From positions 1 through 12,724 of the forward strand of contig LKNC01000056.1 of the NCBI GenBank assembly GCA_001564255.1: a stretch of 12,724 bases of DNA, in the 5' to 3' direction. Numbering within the stretch: position 1 is the first letter of the stretch; each line of letters opens with the position of its first letter. The DNA is from Natrialbaceae archaeon Tc-Br11_E2g1 (GTDB taxonomy: Archaea; Halobacteriota; Halobacteria; Halobacteriales; Natrialbaceae). This document shows positions 1 through 6,699 of this stretch, in pieces. A program made the translations under genes and the position numbers. The notes under the pieces are model-generated. The model ran no database searches, was not told the origin of the DNA, and worked only from the letters and a program-made list of their open reading frames with translations.

Positions 1-411
1 CGGTCCCGACCGTTCGGCCCCGCCCCGCCACCACCCGTCGGTCGCACCCGTCTTCGCGCCGGCCGCCCCCCTCGAGCGGTCGCCACGGGTCGAAGCCCCG
101 CCGGCGGTCCCGGACCCGCCTTCTCCCCCACGGTCGGAACTCGCGGCGTCCGCGGGTGTCCTCGAGGCCCCCGTCACGCCGGCCTCGAGTTCGAGGTAGG
201 CCTCGTGGCCGAGCCGGTCGTAGCGGGCCCGTTCGTCCCCGTCGGTGAGGACCTCCTGGGCCCGTTTGACCCGCTCGAAGGCCACAGTGGCGTCGGCTGC
301 GTCGTTCTGGTCGGGGTGGGTCTCGAGGACGCGATCGCGGTAGGCCTCACGGATTTCGGCCTCGGTAGCGCCCTCGTCGACCTCGAGGACGTCGTAGTAG
401 GTCTCCCCCAT
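1..411 (-). CDS. J-domain (DnaJ-like) protein, 3' end beyond window
   Basis: The first 137 residues are visible and no stop is reached, so the C-terminus lies beyond the left edge. Residues 4-67 form a J domain: the Y-Y-D-V-L opening, the H-P-D loop at residues 32-34 that stimulates the Hsp70/DnaK ATPase, and the closing A-R-Y-D-R-L helix. From about residue 83 the chain becomes a Gly/Ser/Ala/Thr-rich low-complexity linker. There is no Cys-rich zinc region in the visible part, so a full-length DnaJ is not shown. The known alternative is the group of haloarchaeal J-domain proteins that continue into membrane helices, which cannot be tested here. The ATG at 411 sits just before the J domain, with an A/T tract upstream at 441-445. 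It is transcribed divergently from menB. The J-domain call is firm; the client and localisation are unknown. Confidence 0.9.
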   Translation of the reverse strand, partial: MGETYYDVLEVDEGATEAEIREAYRDRVLETHPDQNDAADATVAFERVKRAQEVLTDGDERARYDRLGHEAYLELEAGVTGASRTPADAASSDRGGEGGSGTAGGASTRGDRSRGAAGAKTGATDGWWRGGAERSGP

Positions 412-440
412 CGACGCCCGTTGGTACGGACGGACCGAGC

Positions 441-447
441 AAAAACG
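441..447 (-). promoter_or_regulatory. TATA-like element of the J-domain gene
   Basis: An A5 run on the plus strand (T5 on the coding strand) lies about 30-36 bases before the ATG at 411 in otherwise G+C-rich DNA. That spacing fits an archaeal TATA box with a very short leader. Motif and spacing are seen; the function is inferred. Confidence 0.35.
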
Positions 448-463
448 GCGGGGTCGACGGGAA

Positions 464-470
464 CCTATTT
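464..470 (+). promoter_or_regulatory. TATA-like element of menB
   Basis: The heptamer CCTATTT lies 27-33 bases before the menB ATG at 497, the spacing expected for a leaderless or near-leaderless haloarchaeal transcript. No Shine-Dalgarno sequence precedes the ATG, which agrees with this reading. Confidence 0.45.
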
Positions 471-496
471 CACGCCGCCGGGCCGACCCTCCGACA

Positions 497-1384
497 ATGG
501 TTTCGGAACTCTTCGATCCCGAACGGTGGGAGCCGATCGACGAACTCGATTTCCGTGACATCACGTACCACCGTGCGGTCGATTCGGGCACCGTCCGGAT
601 CGCCTTCGACCGCCCCGACGTTCGCAACGCCTTCCGGCCGGGAACCGTCGACGAACTGTACGACGCCCTGGATCACGCCAAACGCCAGACCGACGTCGGC
701 TGTGTCCTGCTTACGGGCAACGGTCCGTCCCCGAAAGACGGCGGCTGGGCTTTCTGTTCGGGTGGCGACCAGACGATCCGTGGCGACGCGGGCTACGAGT
801 ACGAGGGCGACGAAGAGCGCGCGTCGGAACAGGGACGGTTGCACATCCTGGAGGTCCAGCGGTTGATCCGACACATCCCGAAGGTCGTCGTCTGTGTCGT
901 CCCGGGGTGGGCCGTCGGCGGCGGCCACTCCCTGCACGTCGTCTGTGATCTGACCCTCGCGAGCGAGGAACACGCGAAGTTCCTCCAGACCGACCCCGAC
1001 GTCGGCAGCTACGACGCCGGCTTCGGCTCCGCGTACCTCGCTCGCCAGGTCGGCCAGAAGAACGCCCGTGAGGTGTTCTTCCTCGGGAAAACCTACTCCG
1101 CGGAAGAAGCCGAGGAGATGGGGATGGTAAACGAGGCCGTCCCCCACGAGGAGTTAGAGGAACGGGCCATAGAGTGGGGCGAGGAGATCAACGCGAAGAG
1201 TCCGAACGCCATGCGAATGCTCAAATACGGGTTCAACATGGCGGACGACGGCCTCGTCGGCCAGCAGGTCTTTGCGGGTGAGGCCACGCGACTCGGCTAC
1301 ATGACCGACGAGGCAAAGGAGGGCAGAGACGCCTTCGTCGAGGGACGCGATCCGGACTTTTCGGAGTTCCCCTGGCACTACTGA
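497..1384 (+). CDS. menB: 1,4-dihydroxy-2-naphthoyl-CoA synthase (MenB)
   Basis: MenB is a crotonase-fold enzyme that closes the second ring of the menaquinone head group, turning o-succinylbenzoyl-CoA into 1,4-dihydroxy-2-naphthoyl-CoA in the cytosol. At 295 residues it has the family's usual length. Visible marks are the oxyanion-hole loops F-C-S-G-G-D (87-92) and V-G-G-G-H (140-144), and the diagnostic block Q-T-D-P-D-V-G-S-Y-D (164-173) followed by Y-L-A-R-Q-V-G-Q-K. Spacing of D166, S171, D173 and Y268 equals that of Asp185, Ser190, Asp192 and Tyr287 in the Mycobacterium tuberculosis enzyme. Asp166, where the E. coli enzyme has Gly156, marks the type that uses a side-chain carboxylate instead of bound bicarbonate (family knowledge). 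The ATG at 497 is supported by the TATA-like element and the normal N-terminal length. No other men genes are in the window. Confidence 0.96.
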   Translation: MVSELFDPERWEPIDELDFRDITYHRAVDSGTVRIAFDRPDVRNAFRPGTVDELYDALDHAKRQTDVGCVLLTGNGPSPKDGGWAFCSGGDQTIRGDAGYEYEGDEERASEQGRLHILEVQRLIRHIPKVVVCVVPGWAVGGGHSLHVVCDLTLASEEHAKFLQTDPDVGSYDAGFGSAYLARQVGQKNAREVFFLGKTYSAEEAEEMGMVNEAVPHEELEERAIEWGEEINAKSPNAMRMLKYGFNMADDGLVGQQVFAGEATRLGYMTDEAKEGRDAFVEGRDPDFSEFPWHY

Positions 1385-1396
1385 CCCCCGGAGACG

Positions 1397-1431
1397 ACCG
1401 TGTGACGGTTCTCGCCACCCGTGCCGGCGAG
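1397..1431. terminator. Two small hairpins between convergent genes
   Basis: The 51 bases between the menB stop and the zinc-ribbon stop hold two perfect inverted repeats. ACCGT (1397-1401) pairs with ACGGT (1405-1409) around a 3-base loop. CTCGCC (1411-1416) pairs with GGCGAG (1426-1431) around 9 bases. They could mark transcript ends on both strands. No T tract follows on either strand, and archaeal termination normally relies on T-runs, so a terminator role is only a guess. Confidence 0.25.
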
Positions 1432-1435
1432 CGTC

Positions 1436-1642
1436 CTACGACCCCCCGTCGTCCCGGCGTTCGGGGTCGACGACCCGTTCGTGGAACCGCTCGAAGGCCT
1501 CCGTCCAGGACTCGAGGTCCTCACCCTCGCTTTCGAACTCGACCGGGACGTCCGCGAAGCCACACCGGTTACACGCGACCGTGGTGGCGTCCCCGAGTGA
1601 GAGCCGTTCGAGGGTGGTCCCACAACGAGGACACTCCTCCAT
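1436..1642 (-). CDS. Small CPxCG zinc-ribbon protein
   Basis: This 68-residue acidic protein carries two Cys pairs, C4-P-R-C7 and C24-N-R-C27, forming a four-cysteine zinc ribbon. The rest (about 36-68) is a charged, probably helical tail with W-T-E-A-F-E-R-F-H. Haloarchaea encode many such small CPxCG proteins, most of unknown function; they are usually assumed to act in protein-protein or nucleic-acid contacts. The ATG at 1642 opens directly before the first Cys pair and has a TATA-like element at the leaderless distance. It converges with menB and diverges from the METTL5-type methyltransferase. It is not recognisably Trm112, which has a different Cys arrangement and C-terminal segment. 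The zinc ribbon is clear from the sequence; no specific function can be given. Confidence 0.8.
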   Translation of the reverse strand: MEECPRCGTTLERLSLGDATTVACNRCGFADVPVEFESEGEDLESWTEAFERFHERVVDPERRDDGGS

Positions 1643-1665
1643 ACGTCAACCTGACGACGAACGGT

Positions 1666-1672
1666 CTTAATT
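1666..1672 (-). promoter_or_regulatory. TATA-like element of the zinc-ribbon gene
   Basis: The coding strand reads AATTAAG, centred about 27 bases before the ATG at 1642. This is the canonical spacing for a leaderless haloarchaeal promoter. The TTAA core is symmetric, but the plus-strand gene's ATG at 1739 is about 70 bases away, so the element fits the minus-strand gene better. Confidence 0.5.
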
Positions 1673-1710
1673 CTGTTCGATGTGCGCGTCCCGTTCGAAC
1701 CCGACACAGC

Positions 1711-1716
1711 CATTAG
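1711..1716 (+). promoter_or_regulatory. Possible TATA-like element of the METTL5-type gene
   Basis: CATTAG lies 23-28 bases before the ATG at 1739. It is the only A/T-richer hexamer at the leaderless distance, and it argues for that ATG over the upstream in-frame GTG at 1682. It is a weak match to a TATA box. Confidence 0.3.
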
Positions 1717-1738
1717 CCTCGAGGCCCGACGACCGGGG

Positions 1739-2353
1739 ATGGTCTCCCGTCGCGACCTGGCCCGCCGCCTCGAGTCCGTCGCCGACTTCGAAGAGCCCTC
1801 GGTGTCCCTAGAACAGTACCTGACGCCGGCGGAAGTCGCCGCCCACCTGCTTCATTTCGCCTCGACACGGGACGATCTCGCCGGCCGGACGGTCGTCGAC
1901 CTCGGGACCGGAACCGGGATGCTCGCGATCGGGGCGACCCACGCCGATCCGGCCCGCGTCGTCGGGATCGACGTCGACCCCGACGCGCTGGCACTCGCCT
2001 GTGAGAACGAACGCCGTGTCGGCGGCTCACGCGATGTCGAGTGGGTCCGGGGGGACGCGACCCGCCCACCACTGGCCGTCTCCGGGGCCACCGTCGTCTC
2101 GAACCCGCCTTTCGGCGCACAGCGACGCCACGCCGACCGTCAGTTCCTCGAGGCCGCGAGCGAACTCGCCTCGGTCTCCTATACGATCCACAACGAGGGC
2201 AGCCAGGAGTTCGTCGAGGCGTTCGCGGCCGACCACGGCGGGGCCGTCACCCACGCCTTCCGGACGACGTTTCCCCTCGAGCGACGCTTTTCGTTTCACA
2301 CCGAAGCGTCGACGGACCTCGAGGCCGAGGTGTTCCGGATCGAGTGGCGGTGA
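1739..2353 (+). CDS. METTL5-type predicted RNA N6-adenine methyltransferase
   Basis: This 204-residue Rossmann-fold SAM-dependent methyltransferase has the L-E-Q-Y-x-T-P substrate-side motif (24-30), SAM motif I D-L-G-T-G-T-G (54-60), acidic motif II G-I-D-V-D (76-80) and catalytic motif N-P-P-F-G (122-126), the signature of amino-group methylation. The order and the L-E-Q-Y-x-T-P block match METTL5, which makes m6A in helix 44 of human 18S rRNA with TRMT112, and its archaeal relatives (COG2263 group). The small-subunit rRNA target is therefore inferred by family. I chose the ATG at 1739 over the GTG at 1682 because the extra 19 residues lack family character and the GTG follows the neighbour's TATA element too closely. 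The gene converges on the 601-residue membrane-protein gene with only three bases between stop codons. Confidence 0.88.
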   Translation: MVSRRDLARRLESVADFEEPSVSLEQYLTPAEVAAHLLHFASTRDDLAGRTVVDLGTGTGMLAIGATHADPARVVGIDVDPDALALACENERRVGGSRDVEWVRGDATRPPLAVSGATVVSNPPFGAQRRHADRQFLEAASELASVSYTIHNEGSQEFVEAFAADHGGAVTHAFRTTFPLERRFSFHTEASTDLEAEVFRIEWR

Positions 2354-2356
2354 ACG

Positions 2357-4162
2357 CTACGCGTCCGCGCCGGCGGTGCCCCTGATCAGGTAGAGATCGA
2401 ACCCGTCGTTGGAGTGGACGCGGTCGACCCCCGGCTGGTCAGCGACGCCCTCGAGTTGTGCCCGGGAGTATCGGAGTTCGTGATAGGCGTGGACCTCCCG
2501 TTCGTGATCGGCGACGGTCAACACGAGGTACCGGTCGTCCTCGTACTGGGGGGCCAGTGGGTCCTCGAGGGCGTCCTCGGGGACGCCGGTGAAGAGGCGC
2601 ATCCGGTCTTCGTTCGCGTTGACTGCGTCGTGGTAGCGGTTGGGCCCGTTTCGCAGTCCCATCAACTCGAGGTCCTCGTCGTAGGTTTCGAAGGCGCTCT
2701 CGTAGCCGCTGGTCTGGGCTTCGGTGACGTGTGGGGAGGCGTGGTAGACGTACGGCGAGGGGAAGACGGCGAGCACGGAGAGGACGACCAGCGCGCCGAA
2801 ACAGACCGCGAGCGTGGCACGTGCCGGTCGACGCAGTCGCCCCTGGATGCCCGCAGTGACGAGATAGAACGCGATCGAGCCGAGGACGACGGTGAGAACC
2901 ATCATCAGGCCGAACACGCGAAAGTGCATCCCGGCCTCCGCGCCGACGAAGTAGATCCCGAACAGCGCCCCCAGGGCGGCCAGCCCGGCGGTGAAGTACG
3001 TCGTGACCGCCCGGACGTTCTCACGGTCCGTCGACACCACCTTCGAGAGGACCCCGAGGATCAACGCCACGGTGAGCACGACGAAGACGAGGTGTGGGAA
3101 AAACAGCTTGAGGAATATCTCACCGATCCCACCGCCGACCGCCGACAGCGATCCGGCTCCGGCGGCGACCTCGGCGCCGGCGTCCCCCTCCCCGAGGACG
3201 TACTCGAGGGCGGCTCCGAGGAAGTACTCGAGTGAGCCGGCGTAGAACCCGCGGTCTTCGGTCCAGACGACGAACGCAGCCAGTAAAAACAGGGTCTGTC
3301 CGTACAGCGGTCGGTGCTCACTCGAGGCGGTTGTGCCACCCCGTCTGCGGGCGTACTGGAGGAGACAGATCGCGAGGAGTGCGACGATCAGGTGGGCGGC
3401 GAGCTGTGGGTGGTAGACGACGGCCCCGATCGAGGCGACAGCGAGCGCCGCCCCGACCGCCGTGAACGTCGCCTCATCGCGCCCCGAGAGGACGTACGCC
3501 GTCAGGAGGTAGACGAACAGTGCGGAGAAAAACACCGCCTGGCTCATCGGGTGGGCCGAGAGGTGAGTCGCGAGCGTCGTGATCGGCAACAGGAGGACGG
3601 CCCCGAAGGTCGCGATCGTCACGGCGAAGGGGTCGTCGACCACGACGCCGACACAGAGGGGGACGAAGACGACGAACACGAGCGTCGCGAGGAGGACGAC
3701 GAGGAGGATCGACTGCTGGAGTGGGACGCCGGTGACCGCGTTGATGACGACCGCCGTCGTGTGGAGACCGGGGTAGGCCAACTCGAACGGGGACATCGTT
3801 CCCTCGCTGACGGCTCGAGTCCACCCGAGGTGGGTGAGAGCGTCGTGGGTGCCGTAGTAGTGATAGCCCCGGACGATCGGCAAGGCGACGAACACGGCCA
3901 CGACGAGTCCGCCGAGTCCGAGTGCGAGGGCCCGTACGCCACGACTGTCACCCGGGGTGAGGAAGGCGACGACGAGCGAGACGACGAATCCAGCAGAGAG
4001 CCCGAGCCAGACCGCCACCGGCGTCCCCGAATAGACGGACAGTTCGTACCCGCTCGCAGGCGAGGCGTGTGCATAGAGGGTCGCGAGAGCCAGCGCGAGG
4101 AACCCACCCCCGAGTGTGACTTTCGTACCCAGCCGGCTCTCGCTCGGGAATCGTTTCGCCAT
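2357..4162 (-). CDS. Polytopic membrane protein, possibly GT-C-type glycosyltransferase
   Basis: This 601-residue protein has about 13 predicted membrane segments by hydrophobicity (near 16-32, 44-68, 76-96, 150-173, 180-198, 207-225, 232-250, 252-270, 286-300, 350-373, 390-408, 415-438, 449-467) and a hydrophilic C-terminal domain (about 470-601), probably on the cell surface. The first large non-membrane loop holds Y-Y-G-T-H-D-A-L-T-H-L-G-W (102-114). An acidic residue there (D107) recalls the catalytic Asp of GT-C transferases, which use lipid-linked sugar donors, but I recognise no named family. It lies 67 bases downstream of the DUF1616 gene on the same strand, and that pairing suggests glycan polymerisation, transfer or export. 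The ATG at 4162 begins with a short basic segment before the first helix. A weak A/T element lies near 4198. Membrane topology is clear; the activity is inferred. Confidence 0.75.
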   Translation of the reverse strand: MAKRFPSESRLGTKVTLGGGFLALALATLYAHASPASGYELSVYSGTPVAVWLGLSAGFVVSLVVAFLTPGDSRGVRALALGLGGLVVAVFVALPIVRGYHYYGTHDALTHLGWTRAVSEGTMSPFELAYPGLHTTAVVINAVTGVPLQQSILLVVLLATLVFVVFVPLCVGVVVDDPFAVTIATFGAVLLLPITTLATHLSAHPMSQAVFFSALFVYLLTAYVLSGRDEATFTAVGAALAVASIGAVVYHPQLAAHLIVALLAICLLQYARRRGGTTASSEHRPLYGQTLFLLAAFVVWTEDRGFYAGSLEYFLGAALEYVLGEGDAGAEVAAGAGSLSAVGGGIGEIFLKLFFPHLVFVVLTVALILGVLSKVVSTDRENVRAVTTYFTAGLAALGALFGIYFVGAEAGMHFRVFGLMMVLTVVLGSIAFYLVTAGIQGRLRRPARATLAVCFGALVVLSVLAVFPSPYVYHASPHVTEAQTSGYESAFETYDEDLELMGLRNGPNRYHDAVNANEDRMRLFTGVPEDALEDPLAPQYEDDRYLVLTVADHEREVHAYHELRYSRAQLEGVADQPGVDRVHSNDGFDLYLIRGTAGADA

Positions 4163-4193
4163 GTGATTGGTCCGCCGTTTTCGGTGTCCCTAC

Positions 4194-4202
4194 GTTGTTA
4201 TG
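4194..4202 (-). promoter_or_regulatory. Weak TATA-like element before the 601-residue membrane-protein gene
   Basis: The coding strand reads CATAACAAC about 32-40 bases before the ATG at 4162, inside the 67-base gap after the DUF1616 gene. It could give the gene its own promoter, or the two genes may share one transcript. The match and spacing are only fair. Confidence 0.25.
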
Positions 4203-4229
4203 GCTGCTGTACCGCCGGAGTGGGCGCTG

Positions 4230-5246
4230 TTAGGCTTCCACGTCGGTCCAGAAGTAGACGTGTTCGGTGGCCTCCGCCGCGGTGGGATCGTCCGGGAGTT
4301 CCCCTTCGTACAGCAGGTAACTCACCCGGAGGTCGTCGCCGGTCATCGTCGGCGTCACCTCGTGGTCGTGGGTGAGGGCGTCGCCGTCTTCGAGGGTCAC
4401 CTCGAGGGTCTCGAGTTCTTCGCGTTCGAAGACGGTCGCCTCGTCGTCGGTCGTGTCGACCCGCTCGACGACGACGAGGAGTTCGTACTCGGTCCGTTCG
4501 CCCTCGTGGTTGTCGACGCCGACGGTCAGTTGCGCTGGCTCACCTGCCGTCATCTCCTCTGGATACCCCGCGGCCACGAGTTCGCCGTCTTCGTCCTCGG
4601 TGAGCACGGAGAGCTCCGAGTGGGCCTCGCCGTCCTGTGGCGCGGCGAGTGCGTAACCGACCGACGAGAGGGCGAGGAGGACGCTCGCGACGACGAAGAG
4701 GTTCGCGAGGGTGTGGACCGCGGAACCGGAGAACACCGCCGAGCGGGCCGACCCGAGGAGATCGACGGGTCGAAACCGGTATCGGTCGGCCGACGGAACC
4801 CGACGTCTGCGAACCGCCGCGAGCACCGTCCCGAGGAGGGCGAAACCGGCGATCGCCCGGACGACGGCGGTCCCGGTAACCCCCCAGGAGGTGACAGAGA
4901 GCAGCAGGCCGAAAAGCGGCACGACGGCGACGCTCAGCCCGAACGCGAGTGCCAGGCGCTCGCGGTCGCTTACCGACCGCGTCTGGATGAGGATCGGCTC
5001 ACCCTCGCCCGGTCGGGTCGGTGACGACCGGGGAAATATCGTCGCGACCACCACGTAGCCGGGCACGAGAAACAGGAGGGGGAGTCCGAGGGCGGTCAGA
5101 ACCACCGGAGAGGAGACCGACGCGACGTCGACGACCGTGACCACGAGGGCGACGAACCCGGCGACGACGAAGAGGTCGGCCGGCGCATGCGTGACGAACC
5201 GTTTCGTTCGCCTGCTATCGACCAGCTGGTACAGGAGCTCTCTCAT
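4230..5246 (-). CDS. DUF1616 family membrane protein
   Basis: This 338-residue protein has about five membrane segments (near 23-41, 47-70, 99-118, 128-145, 182-201) and a surface-exposed beta-rich C-terminal domain (about 202-338). The layout, the L-F-L-V-P-G-Y turn after the second helix (58-64) and the V-D-N-H-E-G-E-R-T-E-Y strand in the exposed domain (244-254) fit the haloarchaeal DUF1616 family (PF07760). Its biochemical function is unknown, but members are common beside archaeal polysaccharide and glycosylation genes, as here. The exposed domain resembles a small immunoglobulin-like fold, so a scaffold or glycan-binding role is a guess. The ATG at 5246 has a TATA-like element upstream. 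Downstream is the 601-residue membrane protein, probably an operon partner; upstream, 154 bases separate it from the toroid gene. Family call good, function unassigned. Confidence 0.85.
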   Translation of the reverse strand: MRELLYQLVDSRRTKRFVTHAPADLFVVAGFVALVVTVVDVASVSSPVVLTALGLPLLFLVPGYVVVATIFPRSSPTRPGEGEPILIQTRSVSDRERLALAFGLSVAVVPLFGLLLSVTSWGVTGTAVVRAIAGFALLGTVLAAVRRRRVPSADRYRFRPVDLLGSARSAVFSGSAVHTLANLFVVASVLLALSSVGYALAAPQDGEAHSELSVLTEDEDGELVAAGYPEEMTAGEPAQLTVGVDNHEGERTEYELLVVVERVDTTDDEATVFEREELETLEVTLEDGDALTHDHEVTPTMTGDDLRVSYLLYEGELPDDPTAAEATEHVYFWTDVEA

Positions 5247-5277
5247 CTACGCTGTGGGGACTCGAGCGAACGGGGCT

Positions 5278-5286
5278 TTGTTAACT
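5278..5286 (-). promoter_or_regulatory. TATA-like element of the DUF1616 gene
   Basis: A short A/T-rich tract around the palindrome GTTAAC lies 32-40 bases before the ATG at 5246. It would start transcription within about ten bases of the ATG. It suggests that the DUF1616 and 601-residue membrane-protein genes form a transcription unit separate from the ATP-grasp/toroid pair. Confidence 0.4.
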
Positions 5287-5356
5287 ATCCCGTACCGTCG
5301 GCTACCACCTGCTGAAGCCGTTGGCCCGTCGGTGGACTCTCGTTTGCCGACACGTA

Positions 5357-5369
5357 GGCGTCGGACGCC
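5357..5369. repeat. 13-base palindrome in the gap after the toroid gene
   Basis: GGCGTC (5357-5362) and GACGCC (5364-5369) are perfect inverted arms around a single G. It lies about 32 bases beyond the toroid stop codon and about 110 bases before the DUF1616 start. It could be a transcript-end hairpin, too tightly looped to form as drawn, or a protein-binding site. No T-run follows. Its presence is certain; its role is unknown. Confidence 0.3.
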
Positions 5370-5400
5370 ACTTCAGTAGCGTTCACGTCACTGTCCCCGA

Positions 5401-6699
5401 CTACTCGACTGCCGTCGAGAACCGCCCGCTCTGGCGAAACTCCGCGGTCACCCGGAGGTGTTCTGCGATGGCGTAGGCCATCCACGCCTGACACCACCGC
5501 ATCAGGGTGATCCGCTTTCGGTAGTACCGGTGTTTCCGGACGTAAAACCGCCCGTCGTCGTAGAGTTCCGCCAGAGTCCACTCGATGATCTTCCGGGCGG
5601 CCCGGAGTCGCCCCTCGTAGGTGAACACGAGGATTCCCTGTGCACAGGCGTGGACGTCCCGCGGGTAGCGACTGGACTCGTCCCATCGCGGCGCCCCGGC
5701 GGGCGAAAAGAGCGTCGCGTAAAACGAGAGCCCGTCGGCGAGCACGTCCGCGAAGCGGTCGTCCGCCAGGTCCGCGTAGCGCCCGAACGCCTCGAGGATG
5801 AAGCCGTTGTGGAAACTGTCCATCGAGAGGTGGGAGGCGTCGGCGGGCTCACGGTAGTACCAGCCACCGCAGTCACGCTGGAGGGTGGCGACGTGTGCGA
5901 GCAGCGCGCGCGCCCGCTCGAGACACGCGTCGTCACTGGAGTGTGCATAGCAGTCGAGCAAGAGCCGTGCCCCGAGTGCGACGGCGTTTATCGTGTCGTA
6001 GTCGTCGGTTTCCCCGGGGTAGTAATCGATGACGGCACCGGCGTCGGTCTCCCGGTAGGCGAGGTCCTCGAGGAGGAAGTCGACGGCGGAGAGAGCGACG
6101 TCACCGTAAGACGGCTCGAGGGTCCGGCCGGCCAGAAGGGCCCGGACGGGGTAGGCCGTCGACACCACGGACGGCTCCTCGGGCGTGCTCTTGAACTCGA
6201 AGGTCTGGATCTCGTGACGGTGGCCACCACAGAAGCCGCTGTAGCCCCGACAGCGGTTCTCGACCAGCCACTCGAGGAGCGCTCGCGTCTCGCGTTCGAA
6301 GTCGACCGTCGGGTCCGTCGTCCCGACCTCGAGGCGGTCGGCGACCAGGTTCGCCATCGCGAAAAGCCCCGCCCCCATGTAGTTGCGCCGGGTCTCGACG
6401 AGAAAGAGCGGTCGAACGTTCACCGGCGCACGTTTGACGGTCTCCTGGACGGCGAGGTTGAGCCAGCGGTTCTCGACCGGAACCGCCCGGAGGAGTCGGC
6501 TGCTCATCCCGTCGGCGTAGTCGGGGCCGGCGTACTCCCGCTCTCGGCTCCAGGAAAGCGTCTCGCGGAGGACCTCCCGCAAGCGATCCTCGCCGACCGT
6601 CGTGTCGCCGATCGCCTCGAGGTCACGGCTCCGACCACCGTCGTCTCCGCCGATCGACGCCCCGTCGGGCCCGCCCGTTTCCAGGGGGGTCTCGCTCAT
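5401..6699 (-). CDS. Alpha/alpha-toroid (six-hairpin-like) carbohydrate-active protein
   Basis: This 432-residue protein is built of repeated helical hairpins joined by aromatic- and glycine-rich loops, the pattern of (alpha/alpha)6 toroid proteins such as GlcNAc 2-epimerases, unsaturated glucuronyl hydrolases and polysaccharide lyases. Loop motifs include Y-S-G-F-C-G-G-H-R-H (153-162), R-D-C-G-G-W-Y-Y (275-282), M-D-S-F-H-N-G-F-I-L-E (293-303), P-R-D-V-H-A-C-A-Q-G-I (346-356) and R-W-C-Q-A-W-M-A-Y-A (401-410), with acids and His suited to sugar binding. There is no signal peptide or membrane segment, so it is probably cytosolic. Residues 1-35 are a disordered, Gly/Asp-rich leader. Its ATG overlaps the ATP-grasp stop codon as ATGA, implying translational coupling and a shared pathway. 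I cannot say whether it is a hydrolase, lyase, epimerase or non-catalytic. Proteins of this look are often misnamed in databases. Confidence 0.72.
   Translation of the reverse strand: MSETPLETGGPDGASIGGDDGGRSRDLEAIGDTTVGEDRLREVLRETLSWSREREYAGPDYADGMSSRLLRAVPVENRWLNLAVQETVKRAPVNVRPLFLVETRRNYMGAGLFAMANLVADRLEVGTTDPTVDFERETRALLEWLVENRCRGYSGFCGGHRHEIQTFEFKSTPEEPSVVSTAYPVRALLAGRTLEPSYGDVALSAVDFLLEDLAYRETDAGAVIDYYPGETDDYDTINAVALGARLLLDCYAHSSDDACLERARALLAHVATLQRDCGGWYYREPADASHLSMDSFHNGFILEAFGRYADLADDRFADVLADGLSFYATLFSPAGAPRWDESSRYPRDVHACAQGILVFTYEGRLRAARKIIEWTLAELYDDGRFYVRKHRYYRKRITLMRWCQAWMAYAIAEHLRVTAEFRQSGRFSTAVE

Noticed and set aside
1436..1642. Zinc-ribbon protein as Trm112, partner of METTL5
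   Set aside because: Cys spacing and the C-terminal segment differ from Trm112. I keep only adjacency as a hypothesis.
1682..1738. GTG at 1682 as the start of the METTL5-type methyltransferase
   Set aside because: It lies only about 12 bases after the neighbour's TATA element, and the added residues lack family character. The ATG at 1739 fits the family's N-terminus better.
3314..4375. Long plus-strand open frame of 353 codons opposite the membrane-protein gene
   Set aside because: It is antisense to a clear polytopic membrane protein. Its product is an implausible Arg/Asp/Glu/Gly string without motifs; long antisense frames are usual in such G+C-rich DNA.
5285..5400. Reasonable-looking 3' end of a minus-strand frame beyond the toroid stop codon
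   Set aside because: The last 36 or so codons have plausible haloarchaeal composition, which raised the idea of a frameshifted C-terminus. The toroid protein already ends after its last helical hairpin, and no independent start or homology is visible.
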